A DNA stretch of 55,244 nt from Amycolatopsis keratiniphila subsp. keratiniphila. GTDB taxonomy: Bacteria; Actinomycetota; Actinomycetes; Mycobacteriales; Pseudonocardiaceae. The stretch is taken from contig NZ_LQMT02000041.1 in the NCBI RefSeq assembly GCF_001620365.2, forward strand, positions 70,388-125,631, given 5' to 3'. A program made the translations under genes and the position numbers. Below are positions 1 to 8,582 of the stretch, one piece after another; position 1 is the stretch's first letter, and each line of letters begins with the position of its first letter. The notes beneath the pieces are model-generated. The model had not been told where the DNA came from, did no database searches, and worked only from the letters and a program-made list of their open reading frames with translations.

Positions 1-32
1 TTCGGGTTCTAACCCGAAACGCCACTCACGAC
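1..32. repeat. Hairpin plus copy of the GTCGTGAGTGG repeat
   Basis: Bases 1-18 form a perfect stem (TTCGGGTT and AACCCGAA, 2-nt loop). It is followed at 22-32 by CCACTCACGAC, the complement of GTCGTGAGTGG, a repeat also found at 3132-3142, 3270-3280, 3305-3315, 3479-3489 and, cut by the window edge, at 55225. Position just after the stop of the leftward gene at 52 suggests a terminator or extragenic palindrome. Confidence 0.6.
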
Positions 33-51
33 CCACTCAGCCCACGCGGAA

Positions 52-1125
52 CTAAGCCACCAGCGCGAAACTCGAGTAGTACTCGCCCGAGGGATCCCGC
101 GAGCCGCTCCGGTCCGGGCTGACCTCGGCGCCGACCCAGCCCTGGAACGCACCCGCGTCGTCGATCACCTGCAGCAGCGGGCGGACGTGACTGTTGCCGA
201 GGTAGCAACCGTTGTAGGACAGGCATTCGCACCAGAACTCGTAGCTGTTGCGCCGTCCGCCGAAAGCGTCGCTCAGGTAGTAGAACCGCCTGTCGCCGGT
301 GTCGATGATCTTCTTCGCGCAGGCCTCGTATCCGGCGCCGGGGAGGCAACAAGAGGTCGGGGCGCATCCGGAGTCGTACTGCACGTACCCGAGACAGGAG
401 CCGTCGTCGCACTTGTTCCACCCCGGGCCGACGCCGAGCGCGCCGCTGCTGCCGCGGGTCCAGTTCGTGATCGCGCGGCGGTTCACGCCTTGCCCTTCGA
501 GCAGATACGACCGCTGGGTCGCGCGCACCGAGCTCATCGGGGCCTTGCTGGTCTGCGCGAGGGAGGCGTTGCTGCCGTAGGCGATGCCGCTGGTGATCGA
601 GTAGTTGTCGCTCACCAGTTGCAGACGTCCGAGACCCGGCCTTGGCTCCGAAACGGCCCACGTCTCCGTGAGGTTCACGGGAGTGGTGGTGCCGTCGACG
701 GTGCTGCTGGTCCAGGTGATGGCCACCTGTCCGGAGTTCTCGGTGTAGGTGCCGGTGAAATGGCCGTTCGGGGCGCCGGTGAAGCCGGGCGCGGTCTTGA
801 TCGGGCAGTTGTTGCGGGGATTGGTACCCGGCGCCCAGTCACCGCAGTAATAGACGTCGCCGCTGTCGACCGGGGCCGGGAAGCCCGCCTGGCTCCAGGT
901 CCAGAAGTTGTGCGCGACGGTGTTGTCGGCCTGGTTGAACACGAGATAGCCGAGGCGGACGTAATTGCGGTCGGCGTCGGTCCGGAATCCGCCGACGCTC
1001 ACCACCCAGTTCTGCTTGCCCGACGGCGCGGAAACGGTCCGAGCCTGGGACGCGCCGACGAGGAGCGTCGAGGCGAGTACGGACAGGACGACGATCGCGA
1101 AGGCGCGTAACCGTTTTCTCCCCAT
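52..1125 (-). CDS. Cys-rich secreted protein of unknown function
   Basis: A 357-residue protein with a clear Sec signal: MGRKRLR is followed by a hydrophobic stretch (about residues 8-25) and an Ala-x-Ala-like cleavage region near residue 29. The mature part begins as a Trp/Tyr-rich beta-type domain. The C-terminal half (about 235-310) holds roughly a dozen cysteines, with clusters such as CDDGSC, CAPTSCC and CECLSYNGC, suggesting a disulfide-stabilised extracellular fold. I do not recognise the family and see no catalytic motif. It starts 17 bp after the end of the SpoIIM-like gene on the same strand, so the two may be co-transcribed. Confidence 0.8.
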   Translation of the reverse strand: MGRKRLRAFAIVVLSVLASTLLVGASQARTVSAPSGKQNWVVSVGGFRTDADRNYVRLGYLVFNQADNTVAHNFWTWSQAGFPAPVDSGDVYYCGDWAPGTNPRNNCPIKTAPGFTGAPNGHFTGTYTENSGQVAITWTSSTVDGTTTPVNLTETWAVSEPRPGLGRLQLVSDNYSITSGIAYGSNASLAQTSKAPMSSVRATQRSYLLEGQGVNRRAITNWTRGSSGALGVGPGWNKCDDGSCLGYVQYDSGCAPTSCCLPGAGYEACAKKIIDTGDRRFYYLSDAFGGRRNSYEFWCECLSYNGCYLGNSHVRPLLQVIDDAGAFQGWVGAEVSPDRSGSRDPSGEYYSSFALVA

Positions 1126-1142
1126 GAAAGGAGCTAACCAGG

Positions 1143-2150
1143 TCAGCCCGCTTCCGGTCGAGAATCTCCAGCGTATCGCCAGTCGACATCACCCACTTCG
1201 CCCGCTTTCGCGGCGCGACGCCCGACGACGAACACGTACAGTAAGAACGCGACCTCGGCGATTACTCCGATTCCTATCCGCGCCCAGGTCGGCAGGCCCG
1301 ACGGGGTCACGAAACCCTCGATCACGCCGGAGATCAGCAGGACGACGGTCAGCCCCAGCGCCATCACCACGACCGAGCGCCCCTGCTCGCCGAGCGCCGC
1401 TGTCCGGGAACGGCGTCCCGGGTCGATGACCGTCCAGCCGAGTTTGAGGCCCGTCCCGGCCGCGACGAAGACCGCGGTCAGCTCCAGCAGGCCGTGGGGC
1501 AGGATCAGCCCGAAGAACACGTCGAGCCGTCCGGCGGAGGACATCAGCGCCGCGCCGATCGCGAGGTTCAGCGAGTTCGCCCAGAGCGCGTAGATCACCG
1601 GGACGCCCAGCACCACGCCGAGGAACAGACAGGTCGCGGCCACCCACGCGTTGTTGGTCCAGACGCGCGCGGCGAAGGAACCCGCGGGGTCGGACGTGTA
1701 GTACGTCTCGTACTTCCCGCCCGGCGCGGTCAAGTCCTTGAACTCCTCCGGCGAGGCCAGCGACGCGAGCACCTGCGGGTCTCCGGCGATCCACACCGCC
1801 GCGATCGCCATCACCGCGATCGACGCCGCCGCCGACGCCAGCCACCAGCGACGGCTCAGGTACAGCGCGGCCGGGAACCGGTGGGTGAAGAAGAGGCCGA
1901 CCTCGCGCCACGCGGGGCTGTGCGAACCGGTGACGGCCGAGCGCGCCTTCGCGACCAGGCCGGACAGTTGCGCGACGAGCACCGGGTCGGGCGCGACCGA
2001 GCGGATGATCGAAAGATGCGTCGCGACGCGCTGGTACAGCGTCACCAGCTCGTCGGCGTCCGGCCCGCTGAGCTTCCCGGCGCGGCCGACGAGGTCACGC
2101 AGCCGGTTCCATTCGGCCTGGTGCGCGGCGACGAACACGTCCACATCCAA
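1143..2150 (-). CDS. SpoIIM-family (stage II sporulation protein M-like) membrane protein
   Basis: A 335-residue protein with a soluble helical N-terminus (about 1-100) and several membrane helices: WWLASAAASIAVMAIAAVWI, AWVAATCLFLGVVLGVPVIY, the LILPHGLLELTAVFVAAG segment and two C-terminal ones. LPHGLLEL is typical of the SpoIIM/DUF95 family. In actinobacteria these proteins are widespread and not limited to sporulation; the exact role here is unknown. The start is TTG at 2150, preceded by GGGAGGG at a 7-nt spacing. It is divergent from the RDD gene with 61 bp between the starts, a pairing common in actinobacteria. Confidence 0.85.
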   Translation of the reverse strand: MDVDVFVAAHQAEWNRLRDLVGRAGKLSGPDADELVTLYQRVATHLSIIRSVAPDPVLVAQLSGLVAKARSAVTGSHSPAWREVGLFFTHRFPAALYLSRRWWLASAAASIAVMAIAAVWIAGDPQVLASLASPEEFKDLTAPGGKYETYYTSDPAGSFAARVWTNNAWVAATCLFLGVVLGVPVIYALWANSLNLAIGAALMSSAGRLDVFFGLILPHGLLELTAVFVAAGTGLKLGWTVIDPGRRSRTAALGEQGRSVVVMALGLTVVLLISGVIEGFVTPSGLPTWARIGIGVIAEVAFLLYVFVVGRRAAKAGEVGDVDWRYAGDSRPEAG

Positions 2151-2199
2151 CTCGGAGCCCTCCCGGCGATCGTCCTTGGTCGCCCAGCCTATTCGTCAC

Positions 2200-2205
2200 T
2201 ACGCT
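2200..2205 (+). promoter_or_regulatory. -10 box of a leaderless RDD transcript
   Basis: TACGCT lies 6 nt before the GTG at 2212, the spacing expected when transcription begins at the start codon. No Shine-Dalgarno sequence precedes this GTG. The box supports 2212 over any upstream start. Confidence 0.45.
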
Positions 2206-2211
2206 TGCCAG

Positions 2212-3099
2212 GTGGAACAAGAGTCCGAACTCGTCACCGGCGAGGCCGTCGTCCTGGACGTGCGCGCGGCGAAACTGGCCAGCCGCGGGCTCGCCATGAT
2301 GCTCGACGTCGCCCTCCAGCTGGTCGCCCTGATCGTCGCGATGCTGGTGCTCAGCCAGGTCGCCGCCTTCGGTGACGAGGCGCTGGCACTGACGCTGTTC
2401 CTGGTGACCCTCGTGCTGATCATGGTCGGCTACCCGGTGATCTGCGAGACACTGAGCCGCGGCCGTACGCTCGGGAAGATGGCGCTCGGCCTGCGGGTGG
2501 TCCGCACCGACGGCGGGCCGGTGCGGTTCCGGCACGCGCTGGTCCGCGGGCTCGCCGGGTTCTTCATCGACTTCTGGGCGCTGGGCATGCTCGGCGTCGT
2601 GGCGGTGGTCACGTCGCTGCTGTCTCCCAACGGCCGCCGCGTCGGCGACTACTTGGCCGGCACGCTGGTGATCCGGGAACGCATGCCCGCGGCGCGGACG
2701 CCGTACGTCGGGATGCCGCCGCAGCTGGCGTACTGGGCTTCGCAGCTGGACCTGACCCGGCTGCCGAACGATCTCGCGCTGGCCGTCCGTCAGTACCTGA
2801 GCCGCACAAGCGAGCTTCGCCCCGAAGCAGCCGAAGCGCTCGGGTACGGGCTCGCACAGCAGGTCGCGGCGGCGATCGGGGCGCCGGTGCCGCCGGGTGT
2901 GCCGTCCTGGGCGTACCTGTCGGCGGTGCTGGCCGAGCGGCGGCAGCGGGATCACGCGAAGCTGCAGCCCGCGGTCCAGTACGGGACGCCTGTCGTGCAG
3001 TCCTACCCGCAGCCGACTGCTCCCGCTCCCGCTCCCGTCGCCCAACCCCAGCCCCCGGCGGAACCGGCCCCGGAGAACCCCTTCGCGCCTCCGGGCTGA
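2212..3099 (+). CDS. RDD family membrane protein
   Basis: A 295-residue protein. The RDD domain spans about residues 20-160, with helices near 30-52 and 60-80 and a third around 110-140. It has the family's conserved stretch SRGRTLGKMALGLRVVRTDG and a later GRRVGDYLAGTLVIR. RDD proteins are small membrane proteins of mostly unknown or ion-transport function. The last 80 residues are cytoplasmic, ending in a Pro/Ala-rich tail. The reading frame is open far upstream, but GTG 2212 is chosen because of the -10 box 6 nt before it and because upstream residues look unlike protein. Confidence 0.85.
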   Translation: MEQESELVTGEAVVLDVRAAKLASRGLAMMLDVALQLVALIVAMLVLSQVAAFGDEALALTLFLVTLVLIMVGYPVICETLSRGRTLGKMALGLRVVRTDGGPVRFRHALVRGLAGFFIDFWALGMLGVVAVVTSLLSPNGRRVGDYLAGTLVIRERMPAARTPYVGMPPQLAYWASQLDLTRLPNDLALAVRQYLSRTSELRPEAAEALGYGLAQQVAAAIGAPVPPGVPSWAYLSAVLAERRQRDHAKLQPAVQYGTPVVQSYPQPTAPAPAPVAQPQPPAEPAPENPFAPPG

Positions 3100-3130
3100 C
3101 CGGCAACGTCGCATAGCTGCCGCTCGGGTG

Positions 3131-3490
3131 GGTCGTGAGTGGTAAAGAGGGTTATTGAGGGGTAAGCCAGATGCGGCGCGTTGTGCCGTCTGAGGCATTG
3201 GTGTCCACAGTGGTCACTGCCCGGGCAGGATGCGCCCGCTTTATGCCTGTAAGTCCGTTTTCGCGGAGAGTCGTGAGTGGTAATGAGGGTTAGAACGACC
3301 ATTTCCACTCACGACCCCGGGGGCAATACTGCGCAAAGTACTCAAATCGGACGCCTTGACCTCGGAAATTGTCCTTTTGGGACAGTCTGAGGGCACGGTG
3401 CTGGGTCTCGGTGACGAGCTCGCACCGCCGACTCCATCACGCCACCTTTGACTTACCCCTCAATAGAACGACAGTTGCCACTCACGACCC
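3131..3490. repeat. Inverted copies of the GTCGTGAGTGG extragenic repeat
   Basis: The outer pair is 3131-3167 and 3451-3490. Read on opposite strands both start GGGTCGTGAGTGG and end in ATTGAGGGGTAAG. The inner pair is 3270-3280 and 3305-3315, where GTCGTGAGTGG and its complement form an 11-bp stem. Copy 3270 continues to GGGTTAGAAC, as does the copy at the left window edge. Confidence 0.7.
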
Positions 3491-3512
3491 ACGGGGCCCA
3501 GGTCGGCACTCG

Positions 3513-3629
3513 CGCGTGATTGAGTGGACGGCACGTGTGATCAGACGGACGACACATGTGACTGGACGGACGACACTCGCGCGGCCGGGGTGCCGCCTTG
3601 TGTCGTCCGTCCAATCGCGCGTGTCGTCC
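3513..3629. repeat. Three tandem 21-bp repeats plus an inverted copy
   Basis: Units at 3513-3533, 3534-3554 and 3555-3575 share a CGTGTGA-like left half and a GGACGGACGACA-like right half. An inverted unit lies at 3600-3620, with a further partial at 3621-3629. Unit 3 and the inverted copy can pair as a stem (about GGACGGACGACAC with its complement), which would act as a two-way terminator for the convergent genes. Confidence 0.65.
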
Positions 3630-3679
3630 CGCTGGTCACGCGAACCCACCGCCGTACTCGCCCATCGGGCAGTCGCGAA

Positions 3680-5095
3680 TCAGGAGACGTCGGCCGACTT
3701 CGCCGCCCACGTGTTGCACTGGAACATCCGGTTCTTCTGCGCGCCGTGCTGCCACCACGAGGACGCGTGCGCGTCGGAGCCGTGGTCGCGCGGGCCGCCG
3801 TTGTGGTCGCCGCGGTCCTGGGTCTGCCAGGCGTCGCGGTACATCGCCTGATCGACCGAGCCGCCGCGCCCCACCGTCGAACCCAGGAACGTGCCGGAAA
3901 GACACTGCGCCGAAAGCTCGTTGCGCCGCGACATCTCCAGGCCCGCCTCCGAGTCGGTGCCCGCTTCGTACCGTGCGTCCCAATAGGCCTCCGAGATCCC
4001 CGAAAGCGCCTGAATGTGATGCGCGTACTCGTGGGCGAAGACCGCCAGATAGACCCCGGGCCGGTTGCCGTACTGCGGAACCTGAAGGCCTTCGTACGGC
4101 ATGTACAACGTCTCGTTCTGCGAGCAGTAGAACGCCGCAACCGAGCCGCCGCTGGCGTCGCCGCACGGGCTCGACCAGTTCTTGCCGGACGGGTATTTCA
4201 CGGTCGGGACCCGGAACGGCAGTTTCGTGTAGTTCATGACCTGCTGCCAAACACTGTCCAGACAGGGCCGCGCGCTTTCGAAGAACGCAGCCGCCGCGTC
4301 CGGGTTGTTCGCCCAGCGCGAGAGGTTGCACGGCTGGTTCGGCAGGCCGACCTGGGAATCGAGCCACAGCGGGTTGTCCGCCAGCTTGTGGTGCGGTTGC
4401 GGGCCGGAAGGGGCACGGCTCGCGGAGGTCTCCCGGGTCGAGCCGGTCGACGTCTCACGTGTGCCGGTCGAATCACGCGAACTGGTGGTCGTCGTCGACG
4501 ACGTCGTGTCGCTGGTCGTCGTGTAGTCCGAAGTGGAGGTTTCCGAGTAGCTGGAGTAGCCGACGTCCGCGACGTGCTTCGACTTGCCGTTCGCGATGGT
4601 GATCACCATGAGCAGCCCACCCATGACCGCCATCACCGCCACGATCGCGATCGCCGCGATCACCCCGCCGTTCGACTTCTTGGCTTGATATCCCCCGTAG
4701 GGCGCGAAAGCGGGCTGAGCGAAACGCGGACCGTACGTAAGCTGCGGCGGGCCGACGGCACCGGGCCGGAACGGGACCGGAGCGCCGATCTGCGGCGGCG
4801 GCAGCGGTGCCGCGCCCGGCGGGGGCAGCGGCAGGCCACCGCTCGGCGGGCCCGGCCGGAACGGCGGCGGAACCGGCGTCGGCCGGGAAATCGGCGGACG
4901 ACCGGGCGGGACGGGGCCCGGCCGGTTCGGCGGCGGCATCGGCGGGCCCCCGCGCGGCGGAAGCGGACGTGCTCCCGGCGGCGGGAGCGGACGCCCGCCC
5001 TGTGGCGGAAGCGGTCGGCCACCCTGCGGCGGCCGGGGCGGTGGCGGAGTCGGCCGGCGCCGCGGATCAGGCGGGCCGGGCGGCTGCTGGTTCAT
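3680..5095 (-). CDS. Membrane-anchored neutral zinc metallopeptidase
   Basis: A 471-residue protein in three parts. Residues 1-135 are a Pro/Gly/Arg-rich cytoplasmic tail with repeats such as GGRPLPPQ. One membrane helix follows (about 143-168, GVIAAIAIVAVMAVMGGLL). After a Ser/Thr-rich linker comes an extracytoplasmic peptidase domain with HEYAHHIQALSG, an HExxH zinc site, and downstream NELSAQC, whose Glu is the likely third zinc ligand of the YpfJ/PF04228 family. Cysteine pairs in the domain fit an oxidising location. Substrate unknown. It is divergent from the DUF2207 pair across about 100 bp. Confidence 0.85.
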   Translation of the reverse strand: MNQQPPGPPDPRRRPTPPPPRPPQGGRPLPPQGGRPLPPPGARPLPPRGGPPMPPPNRPGPVPPGRPPISRPTPVPPPFRPGPPSGGLPLPPPGAAPLPPPQIGAPVPFRPGAVGPPQLTYGPRFAQPAFAPYGGYQAKKSNGGVIAAIAIVAVMAVMGGLLMVITIANGKSKHVADVGYSSYSETSTSDYTTTSDTTSSTTTTSSRDSTGTRETSTGSTRETSASRAPSGPQPHHKLADNPLWLDSQVGLPNQPCNLSRWANNPDAAAAFFESARPCLDSVWQQVMNYTKLPFRVPTVKYPSGKNWSSPCGDASGGSVAAFYCSQNETLYMPYEGLQVPQYGNRPGVYLAVFAHEYAHHIQALSGISEAYWDARYEAGTDSEAGLEMSRRNELSAQCLSGTFLGSTVGRGGSVDQAMYRDAWQTQDRGDHNGGPRDHGSDAHASSWWQHGAQKNRMFQCNTWAAKSADVS

Positions 5096-5181
5096 CGAGT
5101 GGATCCCCCATGCGGTTCGGCAACGCCGTTCGCCCAGGTGGCGGATTCGGCGTTTCGGCGGTCAGCATAGATCGGCTGCCC

Positions 5182-5187
5182 TAGAGT
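5182..5187 (+). promoter_or_regulatory. -10 box TAGAGT of the DUF2207 operon
   Basis: TAGAGT lies 8 nt before GTG 5196 and only 2 nt before GTG 5190. This spacing favours a leaderless or nearly leaderless transcript and 5196 as the true start. Confidence 0.4.
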
Positions 5188-5195
5188 GTGTGGCT

Positions 5196-6965
5196 GTGTT
5201 GACGAAATGGGGGACGGCGGTCGTGGCCGTCGCGGCGAGCTCGGCCTTGATGGCCCCGCCGTCGGATACGAACGTTCCGGAGGCGCCCGGAGCGGGCCCT
5301 TCGCTGACCAACGCGCCACAGCTGCCGAAGCCGCCACCGCTGGGCGCGCGCGGTCAGCTCGGGCTGCTCCAGCCGCCGAGCGGAGCGTTCACGAACGTCG
5401 CGGTGAAGGTGGAACGCGACGGTTCGCTGTCGATCACCGAGCAGGTGACCGTCCCGGGTGGACAGCATCTGGTGCGCCGGATCCCGTTCAAGGTTCCCGC
5501 GGGCGAGGAGCAGGACCGCGTCTACGGGATCCGTGACGTCTCGGTCGAGGGTGCGGGCAAGACGGAGCCGAACGGCGAACAGCTGGTCGCCACCTTCGAC
5601 GGTGGCGCGTCCACTCTCAAGTACAAAGTGGACGGTGCGGTCGCGGACGTCAACGGCGCGCAGCAGGTGCGCTGGCAGGTCGCGAGCGGCTGGGACGGCG
5701 AACTGTCCCGCGTGTCCGCTTCGTTCAGCGCGCCGACGCGTGAAATGCCCACAGTGGACTGTTTCGCCGGACCGCTCGGTTCGGACAGGCAGTGTTCGCT
5801 CGCGGAGACCGATCACAGCGGCGTCGTCCGTATCGAGCAGGACAAACTCGCGCCGGGCGAACGGGTCGACCTCGCCGTCCAGCTCCCGGCGGGCACGGTG
5901 CCCGCGAACGCGCGGTTCGAGCAGATCGCCTCGGTCGGCGGCGCCTTCGCCCTCACCACCCTCGCCGGCCTCGGATTCGGGGCGCTGGCCCTGTTCCTCG
6001 TGCTCGGCGTGCTCGCCGTCTGGCTGCTGCGCCGCCGTGACCGGGGCGCGCTCGCCGCGGGCACCGGCCCGGTCGACGTCCTCATGCGCGAAGGCGATCG
6101 GGTCTCGTTCGCCTCGCCCGACGGCGTGCTGCCCGGACAGGTCGGGACGGTCGTCGACGAGACGGTCGACGTCGTGGACGTCAGCGGAACGGTGGTCGAC
6201 CTCGCGGTCCGCAACTACCTGTGGATCGCCGAAATCCGCGGCGCCGGCACGGTCGATTGGCAGATCGCGCGCCGCAACGCGCCGGACGAGCACCTCGCCG
6301 CCTTCGAACGCGAGATCTACACCGCGCTCCTGCCCGAGGGCACCGATTCCGTGCTGCTGTCGGAACTCCGCGGCCGCGGCACCGTCGATCTCCGTGTCGC
6401 GGGTGAGGCGATGTACGCCGACGTCGTGCGCAAGGGCTGGTTCTCCCGGCGCCCGGACAGGGGCAAGAGCAAACTCACGTGGGCGGGGGTCGGCCTGATC
6501 GCGCTCGGACTCGTGGCGACGGTCGTCCTGACCTTCACGGCAGGCCACGCGCTGCTCGGTGTCGCGGTCGCGCTCGCCGGGATCGCGACGCTGCTGGGCG
6601 CCTCCTGGGTACCGCCGAGGACTACGCGCGGCAGGCGTCTGGTCGGCCAGGTGCGCGGGCTGCTCGAATACCTGCACACCGTCAAGGTCGCCGACATTCC
6701 TTTGGGGGACCGGGAAATGGTGTTCTCCCGGTCGCTGCCGTACGCCATCGTGCTCGGCGACACCGAGCACTGGCTCCGGACGTTCGAGGCGCTCGACCCG
6801 TCGGCGGACGGTTCGGCCGGGCTGTACTGGTTCGGCGGGCTCGAAGGCGATCGGGATCTGCGCCGGTTCGCCGCGCATCTGCCGTCGTTCCTGTCCGCTT
6901 TGGACGGTCTCCTCGCCGAATCCGGGCACCTGCGTTCGCTGCGCCCGGAACCGGTCCCCGCCTGA
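5196..6965 (+). CDS. DUF2207 family membrane protein (first of two)
   Basis: About 589 residues. An N-terminal export signal is followed by an extracytoplasmic beta-rich domain (VAVKVERDGSLSITEQVTVP onward) typical of DUF2207. A membrane helix lies near residue 255 (TLAGLGFGALALFLVLGVLAVWLL), followed by a cytoplasmic region with FASPDGVLPGQVGTV and VDLAVRNYLWI, and a helix pair near 430-470. The role of DUF2207 proteins is unknown. Start is GTG 5196; GTG 5190 would add two residues. It is followed at 1-bp distance by a paralogue of the same layout, so this is a tandem duplication. Confidence 0.85.
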   Translation: MLTKWGTAVVAVAASSALMAPPSDTNVPEAPGAGPSLTNAPQLPKPPPLGARGQLGLLQPPSGAFTNVAVKVERDGSLSITEQVTVPGGQHLVRRIPFKVPAGEEQDRVYGIRDVSVEGAGKTEPNGEQLVATFDGGASTLKYKVDGAVADVNGAQQVRWQVASGWDGELSRVSASFSAPTREMPTVDCFAGPLGSDRQCSLAETDHSGVVRIEQDKLAPGERVDLAVQLPAGTVPANARFEQIASVGGAFALTTLAGLGFGALALFLVLGVLAVWLLRRRDRGALAAGTGPVDVLMREGDRVSFASPDGVLPGQVGTVVDETVDVVDVSGTVVDLAVRNYLWIAEIRGAGTVDWQIARRNAPDEHLAAFEREIYTALLPEGTDSVLLSELRGRGTVDLRVAGEAMYADVVRKGWFSRRPDRGKSKLTWAGVGLIALGLVATVVLTFTAGHALLGVAVALAGIATLLGASWVPPRTTRGRRLVGQVRGLLEYLHTVKVADIPLGDREMVFSRSLPYAIVLGDTEHWLRTFEALDPSADGSAGLYWFGGLEGDRDLRRFAAHLPSFLSALDGLLAESGHLRSLRPEPVPA

Positions 6966-6966
6966 C

Positions 6967-8565
6967 GTGAAGATCTGCTTGCTGGCCGGTCTCCTGCTGG
7001 TGCTGGGCGCGGCACCGGCGGGGGCGCAGGGCGAACCGCAACTGCCCGCGTTGCCGAACAGTGCGGAGATCTCGCTCAAGGTGGAACGCGACGGCGCGCT
7101 CACGGTCGTCGAGGCGGTGTCCGTGCCGAGCGAGGCGACGATGACCCGCCGGATCCCGCTCCGCACGGCCGCCCCGCGCGACCGCGACCGGATCATCGGC
7201 ATCCGTGACGTCGCCATCGAGGGGGCGGGCAACGCCGAACTGACCGACGACGAGTTCACCGTCAAGCTCAAGGGCGGCACCTCGATCGTCCGGTACACAG
7301 TGGACGGTGCGGTCGCCGAAGCCGACGGCTTGACCAGGGTGAGCTGGCAGCTCGCGGGCGGCTGGGACGCCCGGCTCGAACTCGTGCGGGCGAGCTTCGC
7401 CGCTCCGGCCATCCCGAACGCGGTCACCTGCTACGCCGGGCCCGAGACGTCACGCGCGCACTGCGCGACCGCCCAGATCGCGCATTCCGGGCTGACCCGG
7501 TTCAGCCAGCAGAACCTCGCGCCGGGGCAGCGGATGGAGATCTCGGTCGAACTGCCCGGCGGCACCGTCCCGGCGAACGCGCGCCTGGAGCCGTCGAAGA
7601 CCTTCGCCGGAGCGTTCGTGCTCACCGCCCCGGTCGGCTGGGCGTGGGGCGGCTTCGCGCTCGTGCTGATCGCGGCCGCCGTCGGCCTGGCCCTCCTGCG
7701 GAGGCGGGACAGGCACCCGGGTGACGCGCTCCCGGTCCGCTTGCTCACCGGGAAGGCGTTCTCGTCACCCGACGGTGTGCTTCCCGGACAGGTCGGAACC
7801 GTCCTCTCGGGCCGGGCCGACGCCGTCGATCTGGCCGCGACGGTCGTCGACCTCGCCGTCCGGAACTACCTCTGGGTGAGCGAGGTGCCCGGCGAGCTGA
7901 CCACCTGGCGGCTCGTCCGCCGCAACCCGCCGGACGAGCAGCTGACCACTTACGAGCGCGCCGTTTTCGATCTCCTTCTGCCCGGCGAGAGCGAGTCGGT
8001 GCTGCTGTCGGAGATCCAGTCCGCGCGGATCGGCGTCGAATCGGTGCGGGGGGCGCTGGACGACAGCGTTGTCGAGCGCCGCTGGTACTCGCGGCTGCCG
8101 GGCAGGCTGCCCCGCGCCGGTCTGCGGATCTGCCTCTACGGCCTGTTCCTCACCGTGCTGCTGGCGTTGACCGTCGGCTACGCCCAGCTCGGGCTGATCG
8201 TCATCGCCACGGGCGCGGTACTGGCCGTCGCCGCCCGGTGGCTGCCGGTGCGCACCGGCGCCGGCGTGGTGCTGCACCGGCGGCTGCTCGGCGTGCGCGA
8301 GGCGCTGCTGGCGACCAAGGCGGCGGACGTCCCGAAGCTCGAACGCGAGGTGCTCCTATCCCGGGCGCTGCCGTACGCGCTCGCTCTCGGCGAACAAGAA
8401 CGGTGGGTCGCCGGATTCGCCGAGCTGAAGGGTCCGCCCAAGATCTACTGGTACGGCAAGGAAGACGACGGCGAGGTCCCGATCGCGCGGGTGAGCGACT
8501 TCACCGCCGCGCTAGTGGGAACCTTCGCCGCGACCCGCCAGGGCCGTGCCTGGAGGCCTGAGTAG
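6967..8565 (+). CDS. DUF2207 family membrane protein (second of two)
   Basis: 532 residues from GTG 6967, 1 bp after the stop of the first copy. The signal peptide is clear (MKICLLAGLLLVLGAAPAGAQ). The core repeats that of the upstream gene: ISLKVERDGALTVVEAVSVP, GTVPANARLEPSKTFAGAF, FSSPDGVLPGQVGTVLSG, VVDLAVRNYLWVSE. Membrane helices follow near 220 and at about 380-425. The copies are clearly homologous but diverged, so the duplication is not recent. The shared operon suggests they act together, perhaps as a heteromer; this is inference. Confidence 0.85.
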   Translation: MKICLLAGLLLVLGAAPAGAQGEPQLPALPNSAEISLKVERDGALTVVEAVSVPSEATMTRRIPLRTAAPRDRDRIIGIRDVAIEGAGNAELTDDEFTVKLKGGTSIVRYTVDGAVAEADGLTRVSWQLAGGWDARLELVRASFAAPAIPNAVTCYAGPETSRAHCATAQIAHSGLTRFSQQNLAPGQRMEISVELPGGTVPANARLEPSKTFAGAFVLTAPVGWAWGGFALVLIAAAVGLALLRRRDRHPGDALPVRLLTGKAFSSPDGVLPGQVGTVLSGRADAVDLAATVVDLAVRNYLWVSEVPGELTTWRLVRRNPPDEQLTTYERAVFDLLLPGESESVLLSEIQSARIGVESVRGALDDSVVERRWYSRLPGRLPRAGLRICLYGLFLTVLLALTVGYAQLGLIVIATGAVLAVAARWLPVRTGAGVVLHRRLLGVREALLATKAADVPKLEREVLLSRALPYALALGEQERWVAGFAELKGPPKIYWYGKEDDGEVPIARVSDFTAALVGTFAATRQGRAWRPE

Positions 8566-8569
8566 CCCG

Positions 8570-8575
8570 TAGGGT
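8570..8575 (+). promoter_or_regulatory. -10 box TAGGGT of a leaderless M16 transcript
   Basis: TAGGGT ends 7 nt before ATG 8583. It sits just after the stop of the DUF2207 gene, implying a separate promoter for the peptidase-nudC operon. Confidence 0.45.
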
Positions 8576-8582
8576 GGTGCGC

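Larger units (their letters stand above)
3100..3679. other. Gene-free gap between convergent genes, filled with repeats
   Basis: This 580-bp gap separates the ends of the RDD gene and the metallopeptidase. It has no convincing gene. It holds copies of the GTCGTGAGTGG repeat in both orientations (3131-3490) and a 21-bp tandem repeat with an inverted copy (3513-3629). A short stem TGTCC/GGACA lies at 3369-3383. Confidence 0.7.

Noticed and set aside
3513..3575. CRISPR-like look of the 21-bp tandem repeats
   Set aside because: Only three units, directly abutting, with no spacers and no cas genes anywhere in the window.
5181..7427. Long open frame antisense to the DUF2207 genes, and similar ones such as 49946-52843
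   Set aside because: Composition is Arg/His/Asp-rich as expected from the complement of high-GC coding DNA; no start context, domain or spacing supports them.
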